Positions 10,822 to 22,743 are shown, numbered from the stretch's first letter. The stretch is 64,000 nt of DNA from Sinotaia quadrata (GCA_028829895.1 CM054178.1:26087701-26151700); one strand, 5' to 3'. A program made the numbers and translations. The notes: generated from the sequence alone by a model not told the origin.

Positions 10822-11130
10822 AAGATGTGAAGACATACATTATTACCAATGGGTTTAACTAAGGATGAAACGTGAAGACAGATACTATTGCCAATGAGTT
10901 TAACTAAGGATGAAAAATGTGAAGACATACATTATTACCAATGGGTTTAACTAAGGATGAAACGTGAAGACAGATACTATTGCCAATGAGTTTAACTAAG
11001 GATGAAAAATGTGAAGACGTACATTATTGCCAATGGATTTAACTAAGGATGAAACGTGAAGACAGATATTATTGCCAATGGGTTTAACTAACGATGAAAC
11101 ATGTGAAGACAGATATTATTGCCAATGGGC
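10822..11130 (+). repeat. About 45-48 bp minisatellite with alternating variants
   Basis: Units with ATTGCCAATGGGTTTAACTA and AGGATGAAACGTGAAGACAG. Two variants, 'ACATACATTATTACC' and 'ACAGATACTATTGCC', alternate over the first four units, suggesting a dimer was the amplified unit. Confidence 0.9.
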
Positions 11131-11441
11131 TTAAGTAAAGATGAAACCAGTGAGCAGGTTGGTGCCCCTGTGAAACTGATCTAAACAAGCTATGGAACCA
11201 TGAATGAATAAATGCATGTAGAGAAACTGTTATATTTTTAGTTTGGAAATTCCTCAAATGCTTCTCATTTCTTATTCGTCAAAATTAAAGCAACAACTTA
11301 TTGACAAAGACAGAATTCTCGCAACTGACAAAATAACGACAGGAGGCACTCTTCAAGTGATGTGAGGAATATAAGCAAGCGCCTATACCGCTTAGCTACC
11401 GAACTCAGTGTATACATTTAGAGATCTCAGAGGCAATCTAA

Positions 11442-11442
<1 letters not shown>

Positions 11443-11497
<55 letters not shown>
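11443..11497 (+). repeat. GT microsatellite
   Basis: About 27 uninterrupted GT units. Confidence 0.98.
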
Positions 11498-11498
<1 letters not shown>

Positions 11499-12371
11499 TA
11501 TTTGTGTGGTATTTGTCTGTGTACTTGTGTAGTTCTTATTTCAGTGTTTTATGTCGGTATGATTGTACGCGCGCATATGTCTCCTTTCATTTTATTTTCA
11601 GGTATCGAGCGAAAGCGGAAAAAATATGGGGTTTTAGTTTTAGAAATACTGTTTATGTCTCTGTACTCTAATGCTAGTCATTGGTGGTGCTAAGGAGTAG
11701 CCTTGGTGGGTGGTGGGCTAAAGCCCCCATCTCCATCCACCTCTTCACCAAAACTACCCCAATGTGTTTGCTGTAGCGTCCGAAAAATTCTCTACCCGTC
11801 TCCCCCCTCCCCCACTCACACTTTTCTTGAAAGACTGCCGCCACGTTGCACCGCCTATATAGAAATTCTGAGGCCGCTAGCAGTGATATTACTGTTTCGA
11901 CTTGCTGTAGACAAGGGGAGTTAATAAATCGTTAAACATGAGTGCGCTAGTTGAGTGTACATGAAAGTTTGGTCCTGGAAACAGAAGTAGAGGAGAGGTC
12001 ACCATGATTACTTTCTTACAAGGGGTGTACGTTATTACTGTTGGCAGAAAACGAAATCACGAGTTAAGCGAATTTAATTTGACTTGTGTTAATTGGAGCA
12101 AATAATATAATAATAATAATGTAAACGAGACCAAAACCAAAATTGGAGGAATTAATTGATTGGCAATAATTATTTTAATTACAATGCTGATAATACTGAT
12201 GATGTAGACGACCTAGGACTATAAAGGATGAAAATAATGGCGATGAAGATAAGTGAAGAAGAAGAAACAAAGAAACGTGGAAGAAAACAGCAAAATAAAC
12301 ATTAGCAAATAGATGGAGTAAAAAAAAAACAACTCTCCATAGTCAGTATGTGCGACAAGCTAATGAATTAT
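11498..12371. other. Unique sequence with a GC-richer patch
   Basis: 11690-11930 is C-rich on the plus strand. On the minus strand an exon-like block (CTACAG acceptor at about 11913, GTGAGT donor at about 11818, open frame QVETVISLLAASEFLYRRC) is visible, but its phases fit neither neighbouring dynein exon. Confidence 0.3.
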
Positions 12372-12470
12372 CAACAACAGACCACCAACAACAGACCACC
12401 AATAACAGACCACCAACAACAGACCACCAACAACAGACCACCAACAACAGACCACCAACAACAGAAGCGC
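12372..12470 (+). repeat. 15-bp minisatellite, about 7 copies
   Basis: Unit ACCACCAACAACAGA, near perfect. Confidence 0.95.
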
Positions 12471-12519
12471 AAGATCAAGCACTAAACACGAAATAAAGCA
12501 AACCAAAATCATGAAAATC

Positions 12520-13130
12520 TCAAATCACTTCAAATGCTGACTCTGCAAAAACATAGATGAAACAGCATAACATACTATCTGGATGTCAGTTTCTGGCTGG
12601 AACAGAATATACCAAAAGACACAACAAAGTCACAAAAATCCTATATAGAGACATATTTGAGAACTAAGCAGTAAAATCAAAGAAAGAGCATGGATGCACT
12701 AACCTGAAGTAGTCACCGAAACTAGAAGCCAAAATACTTTGGGATTTTGAAATAAGGATGGATCGAGTGATTCCTGCGCGAAGACCAGACGTTGTAGTTC
12801 TCAATAAGTCTAACAGAATAGCAACAATAACCGATGTTGCCGTTCCAAGTGATAGAAACAAAAATAGAAGAAAGAAAAAATAGAAAAATACTAGAAATCC
12901 AGAGACTTTGAAATGTAAAAGCAGAAGTAATACCTATAGTGATAGGATCTTTGGGGAACATATCACCTGAATTGGAAGACTATCTCAGTGCCTGGACAAC
13001 ACAAAATTACCCCACTGCTAAAAGCAGCGTTCCACAGAAATGCTTGCATCCTTCGTAAAACCTTGGTTCTCCCAGAATCTTGGTAAAATCTCGAGACCTT
13101 TGCTCATAACCGACAGTCAACAAAAGTCGT
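12520..13130 (+). mobile_element. Post-RT region of a decayed non-LTR retrotransposon
   Basis: A broken C-x-x-C zinc-knuckle-like block (about 12536-12590, LCKNIDETA), then EYTKRHNKVTKILYRDIF, then an intact block at 12728-12855: AKILWDFEIRMDRVIPARRP and DVVVLNKSNRIATITDVAVP. A final block ELEDYLSAW, then ACILRKTLVLP-like sequence at about 13040-13075, closes the element. The order zinc-knuckle, K-I-L-W-D-F, A-R-R-P-D-x-V-V-x, D-x-A-x-P-x-D and 'A-x-I-L-R-K-x-L' is characteristic of the C-terminus of a widespread invertebrate LINE type; the R-P-D...D pattern suggests a restriction-like nuclease fold, which I infer. Several stops and frameshifts show it is dead. It lies antisense to the dynein gene. 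Confidence 0.75.
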
Positions 13131-13319
13131 GAGAAAAGGATGAATAATAATAATAATAGTAACTGACGCTGCTGCTGATAAGGATGAGGATGAAATGCAA
13201 TAGAATGATATAAACATGTGCTGCAATACTGGATGAAATGCAATAAATAGAATGATGTAAAACTGCGCTGTACTATACAACCTACATCATTTGAACTAGG
13301 AGTTTTCTCTTGACTTTAC

Positions 13320-13509
13320 TCAAGCTGTGGGTCAAGAGTTTGCTCGTGTCAAATGGATCAATCCCATCTTTGGGTTTATCTCGAAAATAAATGGACCTCA
13401 TGTAAGGCAGGACAGGAATGACGTCACCATATTTTTCCCGCAAGGATTTCGCAAAGTTTTCGCTTTCTTTTCTGGCTGATCTGGAACTGGTGCCTGGTGT
13501 TCCTTCCAT
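13320..13509 (-). CDS. Putative first coding exon of a dynein heavy chain-like gene
   Basis: This open segment reads 63 codons from an ATG at 13509 and ends one base into a codon at a possible donor (GA then GTAAAG). The peptide begins MEGTPGTSSRSARKESENFA and later reads GDVIPVLPYMRSIYF and DPFDTSKLL, a normal, non-repetitive protein composition. The ATG context is GAC-ATG-G, and an in-frame TGA lies 15 codons upstream, so this ATG is a reasonable start. It lies on the same strand as, and upstream of, the two exons at 8.5 and 3.7 kb, which suggests it opens the same gene. I do not recognise this peptide by itself. The donor lacks the usual final G, and the exon phase (1) does not fit the exon at 8583 (which needs 2), so an intervening exon or another donor must exist. 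Alternative: the start of an unrelated gene. Confidence 0.45.
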
Positions 13510-13745
13510 GTCAGAATCGGGAACCTGACAGTCTATGTCTGCTGCGAATTCTTTTGCTCAGTGCGAAGCGTGTCGCTTAATCCACAGTCACCGTACCATC
13601 TCTTCCTGTTTGCTTGATGACGTATATGGAACAGAAAGAGGGGAAGAAAGTCTGAGAAATCTGTCAGCACGTCATTTATCTTGCTTTGATTACGTCATGT
13701 ATTCGTCACCACTCATCTTTCCGTCTCGCTAAAACGCAGGCAAAC
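13510..13745 (-). promoter_or_regulatory. Putative 5' UTR/promoter of the dynein-like gene with three TGACGT motifs
   Basis: This stretch precedes the putative start exon and is less AT-rich than its surroundings. It contains three TGACGT hexamers (13618-13623; 13669-13674 and 13692-13697 on the minus strand), the last extended to TGACGTAA, a CRE/ATF-type octamer. I see no clear TATA box or RFX X-box pair, although X-boxes are expected for many ciliary genes. The assignment depends on the exon at 13320-13509 being real. Confidence 0.3.
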
Positions 13746-14580
13746 ATATGAATGCACAAGCGTAGAAACACGCACACCAAAAAATACAAAACATTTTTTT
13801 AAAATATACACTTAAAGTGACACAATATTAACAATATATTTTTTTTTAAGTTTTATTTTAAATTTAAAAAATAAGAAAGGGTGTGCAATAAATCTTTTTA
13901 TTTTTAAAATTTCCGTTTGGAAACGATCAATTTGAATTTGTTTCTTCTTTAATCTTACACTGACCTCGTAGTTTAATTTTTAGCTGAATAATCATTATAT
14001 AAGCACAACCGTAGGTCATTAATTAAGAAAATCCGATGGGATATAGTTATGAAGTATTACAATTTTCTTTCTTAAAGATCTACTACTGCATTTAGCAGTT
14101 AAGCACTACAATTACCTTAAAAAGCTCTATTAACCTGAAGACTTGTCTTGTACTTGATAGTTAAAATGTCTGTTTTCTTCATCTGACTGCTACATGACGA
14201 ATGTCAGTGTTGACTTTCACTGTGGGGTGCAGCTACAAAATTAGAGAGAAATAAATCAGCTTGGAGTACTTCCCATGCCAAACATCCTGTAACATGATTA
14301 TAGCTGCTTTCAATCATTTTTTAAAATTCTTTATTAATAATAACATTCACTTCTTTTCTCTGCTGGCTATATTTCTGCTCTACATAACGCATAATATGGC
14401 ACAACACTATTAATGGCTTAGGCAGATGTGGTCTGTCTTTTCCCATTGGCAAGATAGCTGCTGACAGACTGGCAATTTACTTGGCACATACACGTACTCC
14501 ATAGAAGTAACTCAGAAGGATTAATCTTTTGACTGTATATTGAAACTCCCAGCATCGGGAACGCATTCCTCTGTTCTTTG
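13740..14580. other. AT-rich sequence upstream of the dynein-like start exon
   Basis: A T-rich/A-rich patch (13790-13930) and otherwise unique sequence; no coding seen. Confidence 0.4.
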
Positions 14581-14589
14581 GGATTCCAG

Positions 14590-14770
14590 TAATTCTTTCA
14601 TTTCTCGCATCTTCATATTTGTCATTTCTCGCATCAGTCTTCATATTTGTCATTTCTTGCATCAGTCTTCATTTTTGTCATTTCTCGCATCAGTCTTCAT
14701 TTTTTGTCATTTCTCGCACCAGTCTTCATTTTTGTCATTTTTCTCGCATCAGTCTTCATTTTTGTCATTC
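14590..14770 (+). repeat. About 27-bp minisatellite, 7 copies
   Basis: Unit CAGTCTTCATTTTTGTCATT plus TCTCGCAT, with single-base T-run length variants. Confidence 0.95.
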
Positions 14771-14877
14771 ATTTCATAATCACAATTATATCTGAAAAAT
14801 AATGATTTCAAGTAAAGGTGAACGACTAATGTATTGATGATTAAGAAGTACTCTGCTCTGTCCAATCATTAATGTGC

Positions 14878-15280
14878 TTGTGGTTAATCTCTACGCGGTT
14901 CTGAGTTCGTAAATTGTGGTTAATCTCTACGCGAGTTTGAGTTCGTAAATTGTGGTTAATCTCTACGCGAGTTTGAGTTCGTAAATTGTGGTTAATCTCT
15001 ACGCGGTTTTGAGTTCGTAAATTGTGGTTAATCTCTACGCGGTTCTGAGTTCGTAAATTGTGTTTAATCTCTACGCGGTTCTGAGTTCGTAAATTGTGGT
15101 TAATCTCTACTCGGTTTCGAGTTCGTAAATTGTGGTTAATCTCTACGCGGTTCTGAGTTCGTAAATTGTGGTTAATCTCTACGCGGTTCTGAGTTCGTAA
15201 ATTGTGGTTAATCTCTACTCGGTTTCGAGTTCGTAAATTGTGGTTAATCTCTACGCGAGTTTGAGTTCGCAAATTGTGTT
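14878..15280 (-). repeat. 36-bp minisatellite, about 11-12 copies
   Basis: Plus-strand unit TCTCTACGCGGTTCTGAGTT plus CGTAAATTGTGGTTAA. The minus-strand 143-codon frame (RTQNRVEINHNL repeated) follows from the 12-codon period. Two variant classes (GGTTCTGAG and GAGTTTGAG) are interspersed. Confidence 0.95.
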
Positions 15281-15354
15281 TATTTTGATTAGCGTTATAA
15301 ATTTAATTATTTTGTGGTTGTTGTAATGAAGAGAGAGAGTTAGGTATAACTGTG

Positions 15355-15640
15355 AGGTGAAAAGCCAAAGAAATTTAGCATCAATGTGATGAAAAAGAAA
15401 AGAAAACGATTGATATCAATGTGATGAAAAAAACTGTAGCTATCAATGTGATGAAAAAGAACAGAAAACTATGATAATTAATGAAGCGAAAAGGTTCGCC
15501 TAAGGCTGAAGAAAAGCGAGAGGACGTGATAAATAAAATATGAAAAAAATATATATCTATCAAACTGTGCTTTAAAAATAAAATAGGTATAAATACTCTG
15601 AGCACACACACACACACACACACACATACACACACAAGCA
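15355..15640. repeat. Short array plus AC microsatellite
   Basis: Three units of ATCAATGTGATGAAAAAGAA at 15380-15470 and an (AC)n run at 15603-15635. Confidence 0.8.
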
Positions 15641-16430
15641 TTTTTTATATAGACAGAGAATATAATAAAGGTGGTGGAAGACAGAAGTATGAGGAAAAGA
15701 TGTGTAAATCTGATGGGGATTGGAAAAGATAGGAATAAATAGGTTGCCAGAAACTGCTTAGCTCAAACTGTGCGCTGCCACTGCTACCAAGCTGCTAACC
15801 CCCTCCCCTCATCTCATCCCATCCCTCACACCAGCAATACCTTTCTCAATCTTTCGAGAGCCAGCAATTTCTCCCTGATGTTTTCGTCTGTCGATCGTAT
15901 GGCTTGCAGACAACTCTTGCTAGGATCTCTTCTGACGCGGCACGGCGTGAACAGCCTCCTGTATGTGTTTACCTCCCCCTGGAAACTAGGCAGCATGCGA
16001 AGATCAGAGGCTCTTGGCCGCTTACCGCGGCTCTTTGATGTGTGTTCATTTCCGTGTATTTATGCGGAAAAAGAAAAGAAAGAAAAAATACATACTCAAA
16101 CTGTTTTACTTTCTACGAGTTGCAGGATTGCACTGTGATGCCTTCGCAATCGAGTGTCGTTAAGTGCCCCACACCCCGCCACTCCACGGGCATTGTTAAT
16201 TGATTGCAGGCAGGTGTGTTCAAGACAAGAAATATTTGAGACGCTGAACAGAGGAGGGTGTTATCTAAGTATATGTGTGTTATGTTGTTACAAACCATTA
16301 TTTATTTATTTATTTCGTTAAGGTTCGTTGATATATATATCCGTGCTAAACCAATTCTGTTTTTGTCTCCTTAACTTAAGGAATAAGCATCTATTTCTGA
16401 CTGTCAGCATAATCATGTCGTCATCAAAGT
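15641..16430. other. Unique sequence, GC-richer at 15760-16200
   Basis: A 122-codon plus frame at 15770-16138 has no recognisable motif or splice support and a low-complexity end; I do not call it a gene. Confidence 0.35.
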
Positions 16431-16439
16431 CAATGAACA

Positions 16440-17000
16440 GAGGCAGACATATAGTGAGATAGAGGGTGTAATGTTGATGATGGTGAGTTTGATGAGGACC
16501 ATGCTGATGATAGTGAAATAGAGGGTAATGCTAATGATGGTGAGTTTGATGAAAGTGGGTCATGCTGATGATAGTGAGATGAAAGAGTGTCATTCTGATA
16601 GTGAGTTAGATGAAAGAGGATCATGCTCGTGATAATAATTTAGAAGAGAATAGATAATGGTGATGATAGTGATTTTGATAAAAGAGGGTAGTGCTAATGA
16701 TAGAGGATGATGGCGATAGTGGTGAAAGTGATATTGAGACTTTGATGACATATAGGGTGATGGTAGTGAAGGCGTGTTTTGGTATGAAGGAGAGTAATGG
16801 TGAAATAAAGTGTTAGTGGTGATAAAGATTAATAGTAAGAGTAGAATAGTAATTAAAACTGATGGTGGTGATTTAAAGTGTTAGTGGTGATAGAGATTAA
16901 TTATGAGGATAGAATGGTGATTGATGCTGATGGTGGTGATATAAAGTGATAGTGGTGACAGGGGATGGTGTTGGTAATTGAGTGTGTTGATTATGATAGA
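16440..17000 (+). repeat. Degenerate GATGATGGTGAT-type block
   Basis: Diverged units such as ATGATAGTGAGATAGAGGGT and GATTTAAAGTGTTAGTGGTG. Confidence 0.8.
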
Positions 17001-17084
17001 TGATGTTTGCTATAATGAAATGATAAAGAAGATGATAACAAGCGATGGTAGCTATGTATTGTGATCCTTGCTATACAAGGAAAT

Positions 17085-17340
17085 GGAGGTGATAGAGATG
17101 CTGGTGATATAAGAAGATTGTTGTATGTCACCATAGAGATGCTGGTGATATAAGAAGAGTGTTGTATGTCACCATAGAGATGCTGGTGATATATGAAGAG
17201 TGTTGTATGTCACCATAGAGATGCTGGTGATATAAGAAGAGTGTTGTATGTCACCATAGAGATGCTGGTGATATAAGAAGATTTTTGTATGTCACCATAG
17301 AGATGCTGGTGATATAAGAAGATTTTTGTATGTCACCATG
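17085..17340 (+). repeat. 41-bp minisatellite, about 6 copies
   Basis: Unit ACCATAGAGATGCTGGTGAT plus ATAAGAAGAGTGTTGTATGTC. Confidence 0.95.
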
Positions 17341-17454
17341 GATAGTTGTAACAGAAAGTGATAGAGACATGTATTACATAAATATATAGAAATAAAGCTG
17401 TACCATTAATTGAAAGAAAAAAATATTCAGTGTTTTATAAATCATACTATAGTA

Positions 17455-17590
17455 CTGAACATCTTGTTAAAGTCGTGAATTCTTTTGGGTCGTGCTCGTG
17501 AACTGGTTTTTGGTCATGCTTAACATCTTGTTAACGTCATGAACTCTCGTTTTGGTCATACTTAAAATCTTGTTAATGTCGTGACCAGGT
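17455..17590 (+). repeat. Degenerate repeat of about 60 bp, 3 copies
   Basis: CATCTTGTTAAAGTCGTGAA and TTTTGGTCATGCTTA recur. Confidence 0.7.
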
Positions 17591-17994
17591 ATTGCTGTCC
17601 GGTGTAGCAATGGAAATTCACAATTTGATTTGAATTTGTCACCAGGTACTGCATTTTCATTTGTGTTCTAGAAATGAAGGACGCAATACAACATTATGTA
17701 TGGGGTGAGTACAGTTTGTCAGTTGCTTGCCTGCTGCGGCACCTGACATATCAGTCCTACTGTTCTCACCACTAGTAGACCAGTCTGCTAGTATACTTTC
17801 TCCCCCCATCCTCCCGCCCGCAATCGCAATTCGTTTTAGTACAGACCAGTATGTCAGAATAGCCCCACGAATCTCACTTTGTCTCACTACGCACAATATG
17901 TCAGAATGAAGTTTCACTTATTGCAATGTGGGGTCTCAATATGGATCAAAGATCCATGATGGATTGAGTTGGAAGCATGGAAAGGGAGAGCACT

Positions 17995-18255
17995 TTTAAA
18001 AATTAAAATTCATGACACATTAAAATTGATCACTAATCCACGACACATTAAAGTGTATCAGTAGTCCACGACACTAAAAATATCACTAATCCATGACACA
18101 AAAACATATATTACTAATTCATGACTCATTACAAGCTATCACTAATTCATGAAAAAAATGTAACTCTAATTAATGACACAATAAAATGTATCTCCAATCC
18201 ATGGCACAATAAAATTTGTCACTAATTCATGACATAATAAAATGCATCACTGAAG
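17995..18255 (+). repeat. About 30-bp degenerate minisatellite, 8 copies
   Basis: TCCATGACACATTAAAATGT and ATCACTAAT motifs. Confidence 0.85.
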
Positions 18256-18329
18256 CTTCTGTCTCGTCACTCCAGAATTCACGATTGAAAAGTCTCCTCA
18301 CGTTCTTTCAGTAAATTAAAGTGCAAAAG

Positions 18330-18660
18330 TAGGCAGCTTTGTGTGTGGATGAAATACCGTTTGCAGTCACGTACACATTTATCTGACTGAATACCTTGCA
18401 GCAATCATGAACACAAATATTTATCCAATTGGATGCCTTGCTGTAGTCACATGCACACATTTGCATACTGATTGGATACCTTGCTGCAGTCACACGCACA
18501 CATTTTTATCTGAATGGACACCGTGCTACAGTCACGTACACACATTTTTATCTGGTTGGATACCGTGCTGCGGTCACGTACACACTTTAGTCTGATTGGA
18601 TGCCATGTTGTAATCAGATGCACACATTTTTCTGATTGGATACCGTGCTGTATTCATAAA
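18330..18660 (+). repeat. About 43-bp minisatellite, 7 copies
   Basis: GCAGTCACATGCACACATTT plus TTATCTGATTGGATACCGTGC. Confidence 0.9.
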
Positions 18661-18839
18661 CTGAGCTATGCGTGACCGATAAGGAAATGTTTCTTTAAAG
18701 ATATTTTTTAAATCTTTCGCTCGTGTATTTATCCTCAACTTGCATAACATCAGTCATCTCTACCTAACAACTGTAAAGTCTGCAAGTTCAGAGGCGAGGG
18801 CGCATGACATCTCGCAGTTCGAGTGTTTCTGGTGGTGCC

Positions 18840-19050
18840 GTTTTCAACTTCCTGCGCACGTTAACACCCACTGACACCCAGTGACAGCCAAGTCTTTCTT
18901 GCTTTACTTTGGTGTACACTGATTGCACATTAAAACTCACTGACACTCAGTCAAGTCTTTCTTGCTTTACTTTGGTGTACACTGTTCGCACTTTAAAACC
19001 CACTGACACCCAGCCAAGTCTTTTTTGCTCTACTTTGATGTACACTGATC
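18840..19050 (+). repeat. About 63-bp minisatellite, 3 copies
   Basis: AAGTCTTTCTTGCTTTACTT, TGGTGTACACTGATCGCAC and CACTGACACCCAG in each unit. Confidence 0.9.
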
Positions 19051-19129
19051 GCGTCAGAGTATCTGTAAAAAAACAACCAAAAAAATACATAATTTGAGGT
19101 ACTGCTAGGCGATCGGAAGTAATGGATCC

Positions 19130-19150
19130 CCGCCCCCCCCCCCCCCCCTC
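19130..19150 (+). repeat. Poly-C run
   Basis: About 18 C interrupted once. Confidence 0.9.
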
Positions 19151-19985
19151 GATGTTCAGGCTGTTCAGCCGGCTCACTATTCTCCGCATGGCCTGAAAAG
19201 TCCTGTGAATGGCGCCACGTGCTCTCAGTGACGAGCGCCTCTTCCCCCCCCCCTCCAGTTCAGTCTTGGTGCGCCTTCAGAGTTACTGAGCAACACCTGA
19301 CGGATCTCTTACCCGGCCCCCACTGGGCGCTTAATGTTCAGTTTTCGATTTAACGTGCTGGGTGCAAGAAAACAACTCGTTTTATGTGCTCTTGCACATC
19401 AAGAGCTCTTTTTAATTTTTTAAAAAAATGTATTTAAAACAAAGTCAGCGGTATACCTTACCAGTTTGCTCTCGCTGCTGAGGTCACGTGTTCTCTTGCA
19501 GCTGCGTCTGTTCTTACCAAGTGTCACGGCCAATGCGTCAAGCGTTCACCAATTTAGTCCTAAGTAGTGTGCAATGCGGAGCCCAGAATTTGACGAATGT
19601 CTTTTGCGATTTCTCTAACGATCCTCCTGCTATTATAGAAACATTCTTTACGCTGTTCACGCGTAGATACTCTCCCTTTGTTTGTGTTTGTCTCAGTGTA
19701 GACCCATAGATAAGGAGACATGAGAGAGTTAAAGTGTGGCGATACACTGAGGTCAACTTGCAGTTCAGAAATATTATTATGTCTTTGTTGTTTTTGTTGT
19801 TGACAATTTTAAGTTTGGGAGTGTTTAAAGCAAACAAGACGAAACCCGAGCTAAATAAAGTAACAAGATGCATGTCTTAGTAAATTTTTGTCTGACTTTC
19901 CAAATTGTAGGAAAATAATTAAATCAATGAACGCGGTCTGAGTTCCCGAACTCTGTGAGACTAATAAAATCACTGAAGAAGGTTT
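19151..19985. other. Unique sequence, no gene recognised
   Basis: Frames at 19488-19709 (plus) and 19538-19873 (minus) lack motifs and splice support. Confidence 0.35.
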
Positions 19986-19987
19986 GT

Positions 19988-20025
<38 letters not shown>

Positions 20026-20050
20026 AAAAACAGGATTTTTTTTTTTTTAA
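19988..20050 (+). repeat. GA microsatellite with A/T tract
   Basis: About 16 GA units followed by A and T runs. Confidence 0.95.
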
Positions 20051-21175
20051 ATAGCATCCCAAACCCTTGTGCATAGCGCGGCGACTGGCGTACAGATGTT
20101 TCGCAGAAGCGTATACAGAGAATTCCAGCCTTTGAAGTAACTGTTTTTCCCCTTCCACACTACTGTCTCTTCATCCCTCTGATCTTGCCTTTCATCTTGT
20201 GTTTTTTTTCATTCCAGTTTCTTTTTCTAGCTTCGGAGAAAAAAAAAGTAACCTGGTAACTTGTTCCCCCCCCCACACTCTCACCCCCACTCCTCATCCC
20301 ACTCTGATCCCTACTCTTCTCGTACAATGCTCTCGACAGTTCCTTCGCTTTCCTTGCTTTTCGCCCACTTCTGTCGTCGGCTCCTAAAGACGCTGGCCGT
20401 TGGTTTTTGGAGACAATCAACCAGTACTGAAGACTAGCTAATGTCCGCTCTACTAGCTAGACTGGCGATACAGAGTAAGGGTACTCGCTTTGTCCGGATT
20501 GGGAAAGTATATGGATTGAAGATGAGTCGGATTAGCAGATACTCGGGCGACATGAAACATAAAGAGACAACAGAAATGAGTGCAACTTATCTGATCAGTT
20601 TAAAGGAATATGGGTGAATGTGTGGGACAGTATAAAAGAATAGCATGGAGGTAGGTTGTTTTAATAGTTGATAACTGAAAAATGTATCGAAACCTGAATA
20701 ATGATTTGCCAGTTCTAGAAAAAAATCTTAATTTAAGTTTATATATTAGGTGCGGATTGCATTTAGGGCCAATGACGTCACTCTGCTGAGATGATAAAGG
20801 CTTGAGACAGAGTTTCTGCAGTAAGATTCGTTGATTCCATGGAAAAGTGGAATGAATTCATCTTTGGACTATGGTATCTGCGATTATTGTAAATTTGAAC
20901 CTGTGGGGGGGGGGGACCTCACCGAAGAACATGAATGATGTTTCTCCCTCCACCCCACCCCACTTACATCAAAGTACCAAAGAGTAGCTGGAAAAACAGA
21001 AATTTAAATAAACTGCAGGCTGCTTTCTATCCTGGGATGAGTTCCATTACTGCTCATTTCTGTTTTGAAGAGTGAACAAAAGGAGAGACAACATTTAGAC
21101 ACTTTATTTATTTCTTAAAGGGGGAGCGTCACTTACGAAAGCGAAAACATATTAATTCATTTGATTAGAACCAGT
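20051..21175. other. Unique sequence, no gene recognised
   Basis: Pyrimidine-rich at 20150-20400, a G9 run near 20906; no coding signal. Confidence 0.35.
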
Positions 21176-21390
21176 GGACAACAAGCATCAATTGCTTGTT
21201 TCCAACCAGTTGATAATCTCATTAATTATATTTGTTTCGAACCAGTGAATAACAAACTCATTACTACCAGTGGAGATCAAACTCATTAATTATTTGTTTA
21301 GAACCAACCAGTGGAGATCAAACTCATTAATTATTCTTTTAGAACCAACCAGTAGACATCAAACTCATTAATTATTCGTTTAGGAAACAG
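21176..21390 (+). repeat. About 44-bp minisatellite, 5 copies
   Basis: Units with GAACCAACCAGTGGAGATCA and AACTCATTAATTATTCGTTT. Confidence 0.9.
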
Positions 21391-21485
21391 TAAAATCAAG
21401 CACAAATATAACGTTGTTTCGTAGTTGGATGGAAATTGCTGGCACTGTTTGTGAACGGGTACACTTTTTGGTGGGATTTCATTAG

Positions 21486-21621
21486 TCTTCGTGGTCTTTC
21501 AACTGAAAGAAGTGAGGATTGTGATTTATTGCTGTTGGAGTTCAGTACACCGTCGAGGGACTTGATTGTCAGTGCACCACTCAAGCAGGCTTTGCAATTG
21601 CTGATGGCTGCACTTCTCGAG
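21486..21621 (+). CDS. Possible internal exon of an unidentified gene
   Basis: The 136-bp block lies between GGGATTTCATTAG and CTCGAG-GTACGTAAA. It reads LRGLSTERSEDCDLLLLEFS, then TPSRDLIVSAPLKQALQLL and MAALLE, with no stop and a balanced, protein-like composition. It starts with one base completing a codon and ends on a codon boundary. I do not recognise the family. The acceptor has a weak pyrimidine tract. The donor and 30 bp of intron are repeated in tandem immediately downstream (21618-21770), as at the dynein exon. No partner exon was found in the window, so this may be a chance open frame. Confidence 0.3.
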
Positions 21622-21770
21622 GTACGTAAACGAGGTTACTAAAATTAAGGTCGAGTGGTATGTAAACGAGGATACTAAAATTAAGGTCGAGTGGTACGTA
21701 AACGAGGATACTAAAATTAAGGTCGAGTGGTACGTAAACGAGGATACTAAAATTAAGGTCGAGTGGTATG
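21618..21770 (+). repeat. 36-bp minisatellite carrying a donor-like site in each unit
   Basis: Four units of CGAGTGGTACGTAAACGAGG plus ATACTAAAATTAAGGT. Each contains G-GTACGTAAA or GTATGTAAA, identical to the donor of the candidate exon ending at 21621. Confidence 0.95.
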
Positions 21771-22159
21771 AGATAAGTCGTGCGTGGTTATATTATCCCA
21801 CCTCTTGTTGAATGAATTTATAAATAATTTTATATTTTCTCATCAGTATGTATGTGTGTGTGTCTGTGTGATATGTTTGTCTATGTGAATGTGTATGTGC
21901 GGAGAAATGAGTGAATGAGTGATGATAATTATTTTATGAGAAGGGTTTTGATTTATACAATTATCTGCAATATTTATAATTTGCTGCCCTCAGAGTTTAT
22001 TATTTTATTTTTTTATCAAAAATAAATTTTATTTTCAAGAAAGTAAGAGGCGCATTTGTTTTTCAAATGCCATTATTTTGCTGTCTGGAAATAGAGTTAT
22101 TTTACCATCCGCGAAATCAACACTAGAAGTGCTCGTTAAGCAGATATGTACACACGTTT

Positions 22160-22198
22160 CTCTCTACACATACTTCTCTCTCCACACACACACACACA

Positions 22199-22234
<36 letters not shown>

Positions 22235-22371
22235 CACACACACACACACACACTTCTCTCTCTCCACACACACACACACTTATCTCTACACACACCTCTC
22301 TGCACGCACACACGCACACTCTACACACCCACCCACTTCTCTCTGCACACACTCTTCTCTACAAACACACT

Positions 22372-22432
<61 letters not shown>

Positions 22433-22538
22433 TCTCTCTCTCCACACACACACACACACTTCTCTCTCCACACACACACACTTCTCTCTACACATATACT
22501 TCTCTCTCTCTACACACACACACACACTTCTCTCTCTG

Positions 22539-22571
<33 letters not shown>

Positions 22572-22664
22572 TTCTCTCTACACACATACTTCTCTCTCTC
22601 TCTCCACACACAGACACACATACACACACACACAGACACACACACTTCTCTCTACACACATACT

Positions 22665-22743
<79 letters not shown>

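Noticed and set aside
11818..11913. Minus-strand exon-like block QVETVISLLAASEFLYRRC with good acceptor and donor
   Set aside because: Its only open frame starts in phase 0 and ends in phase 1, which fits neither the 13320 donor nor the 8583 acceptor; no family recognised.
14841..15272. 143-codon RTQNRVEINHNL repeat protein
   Set aside because: 36-bp array, no non-repetitive coding part.
15770..16138. 122-codon plus frame in GC-richer DNA
   Set aside because: No domain, poor composition, Lys/Glu low-complexity tail.
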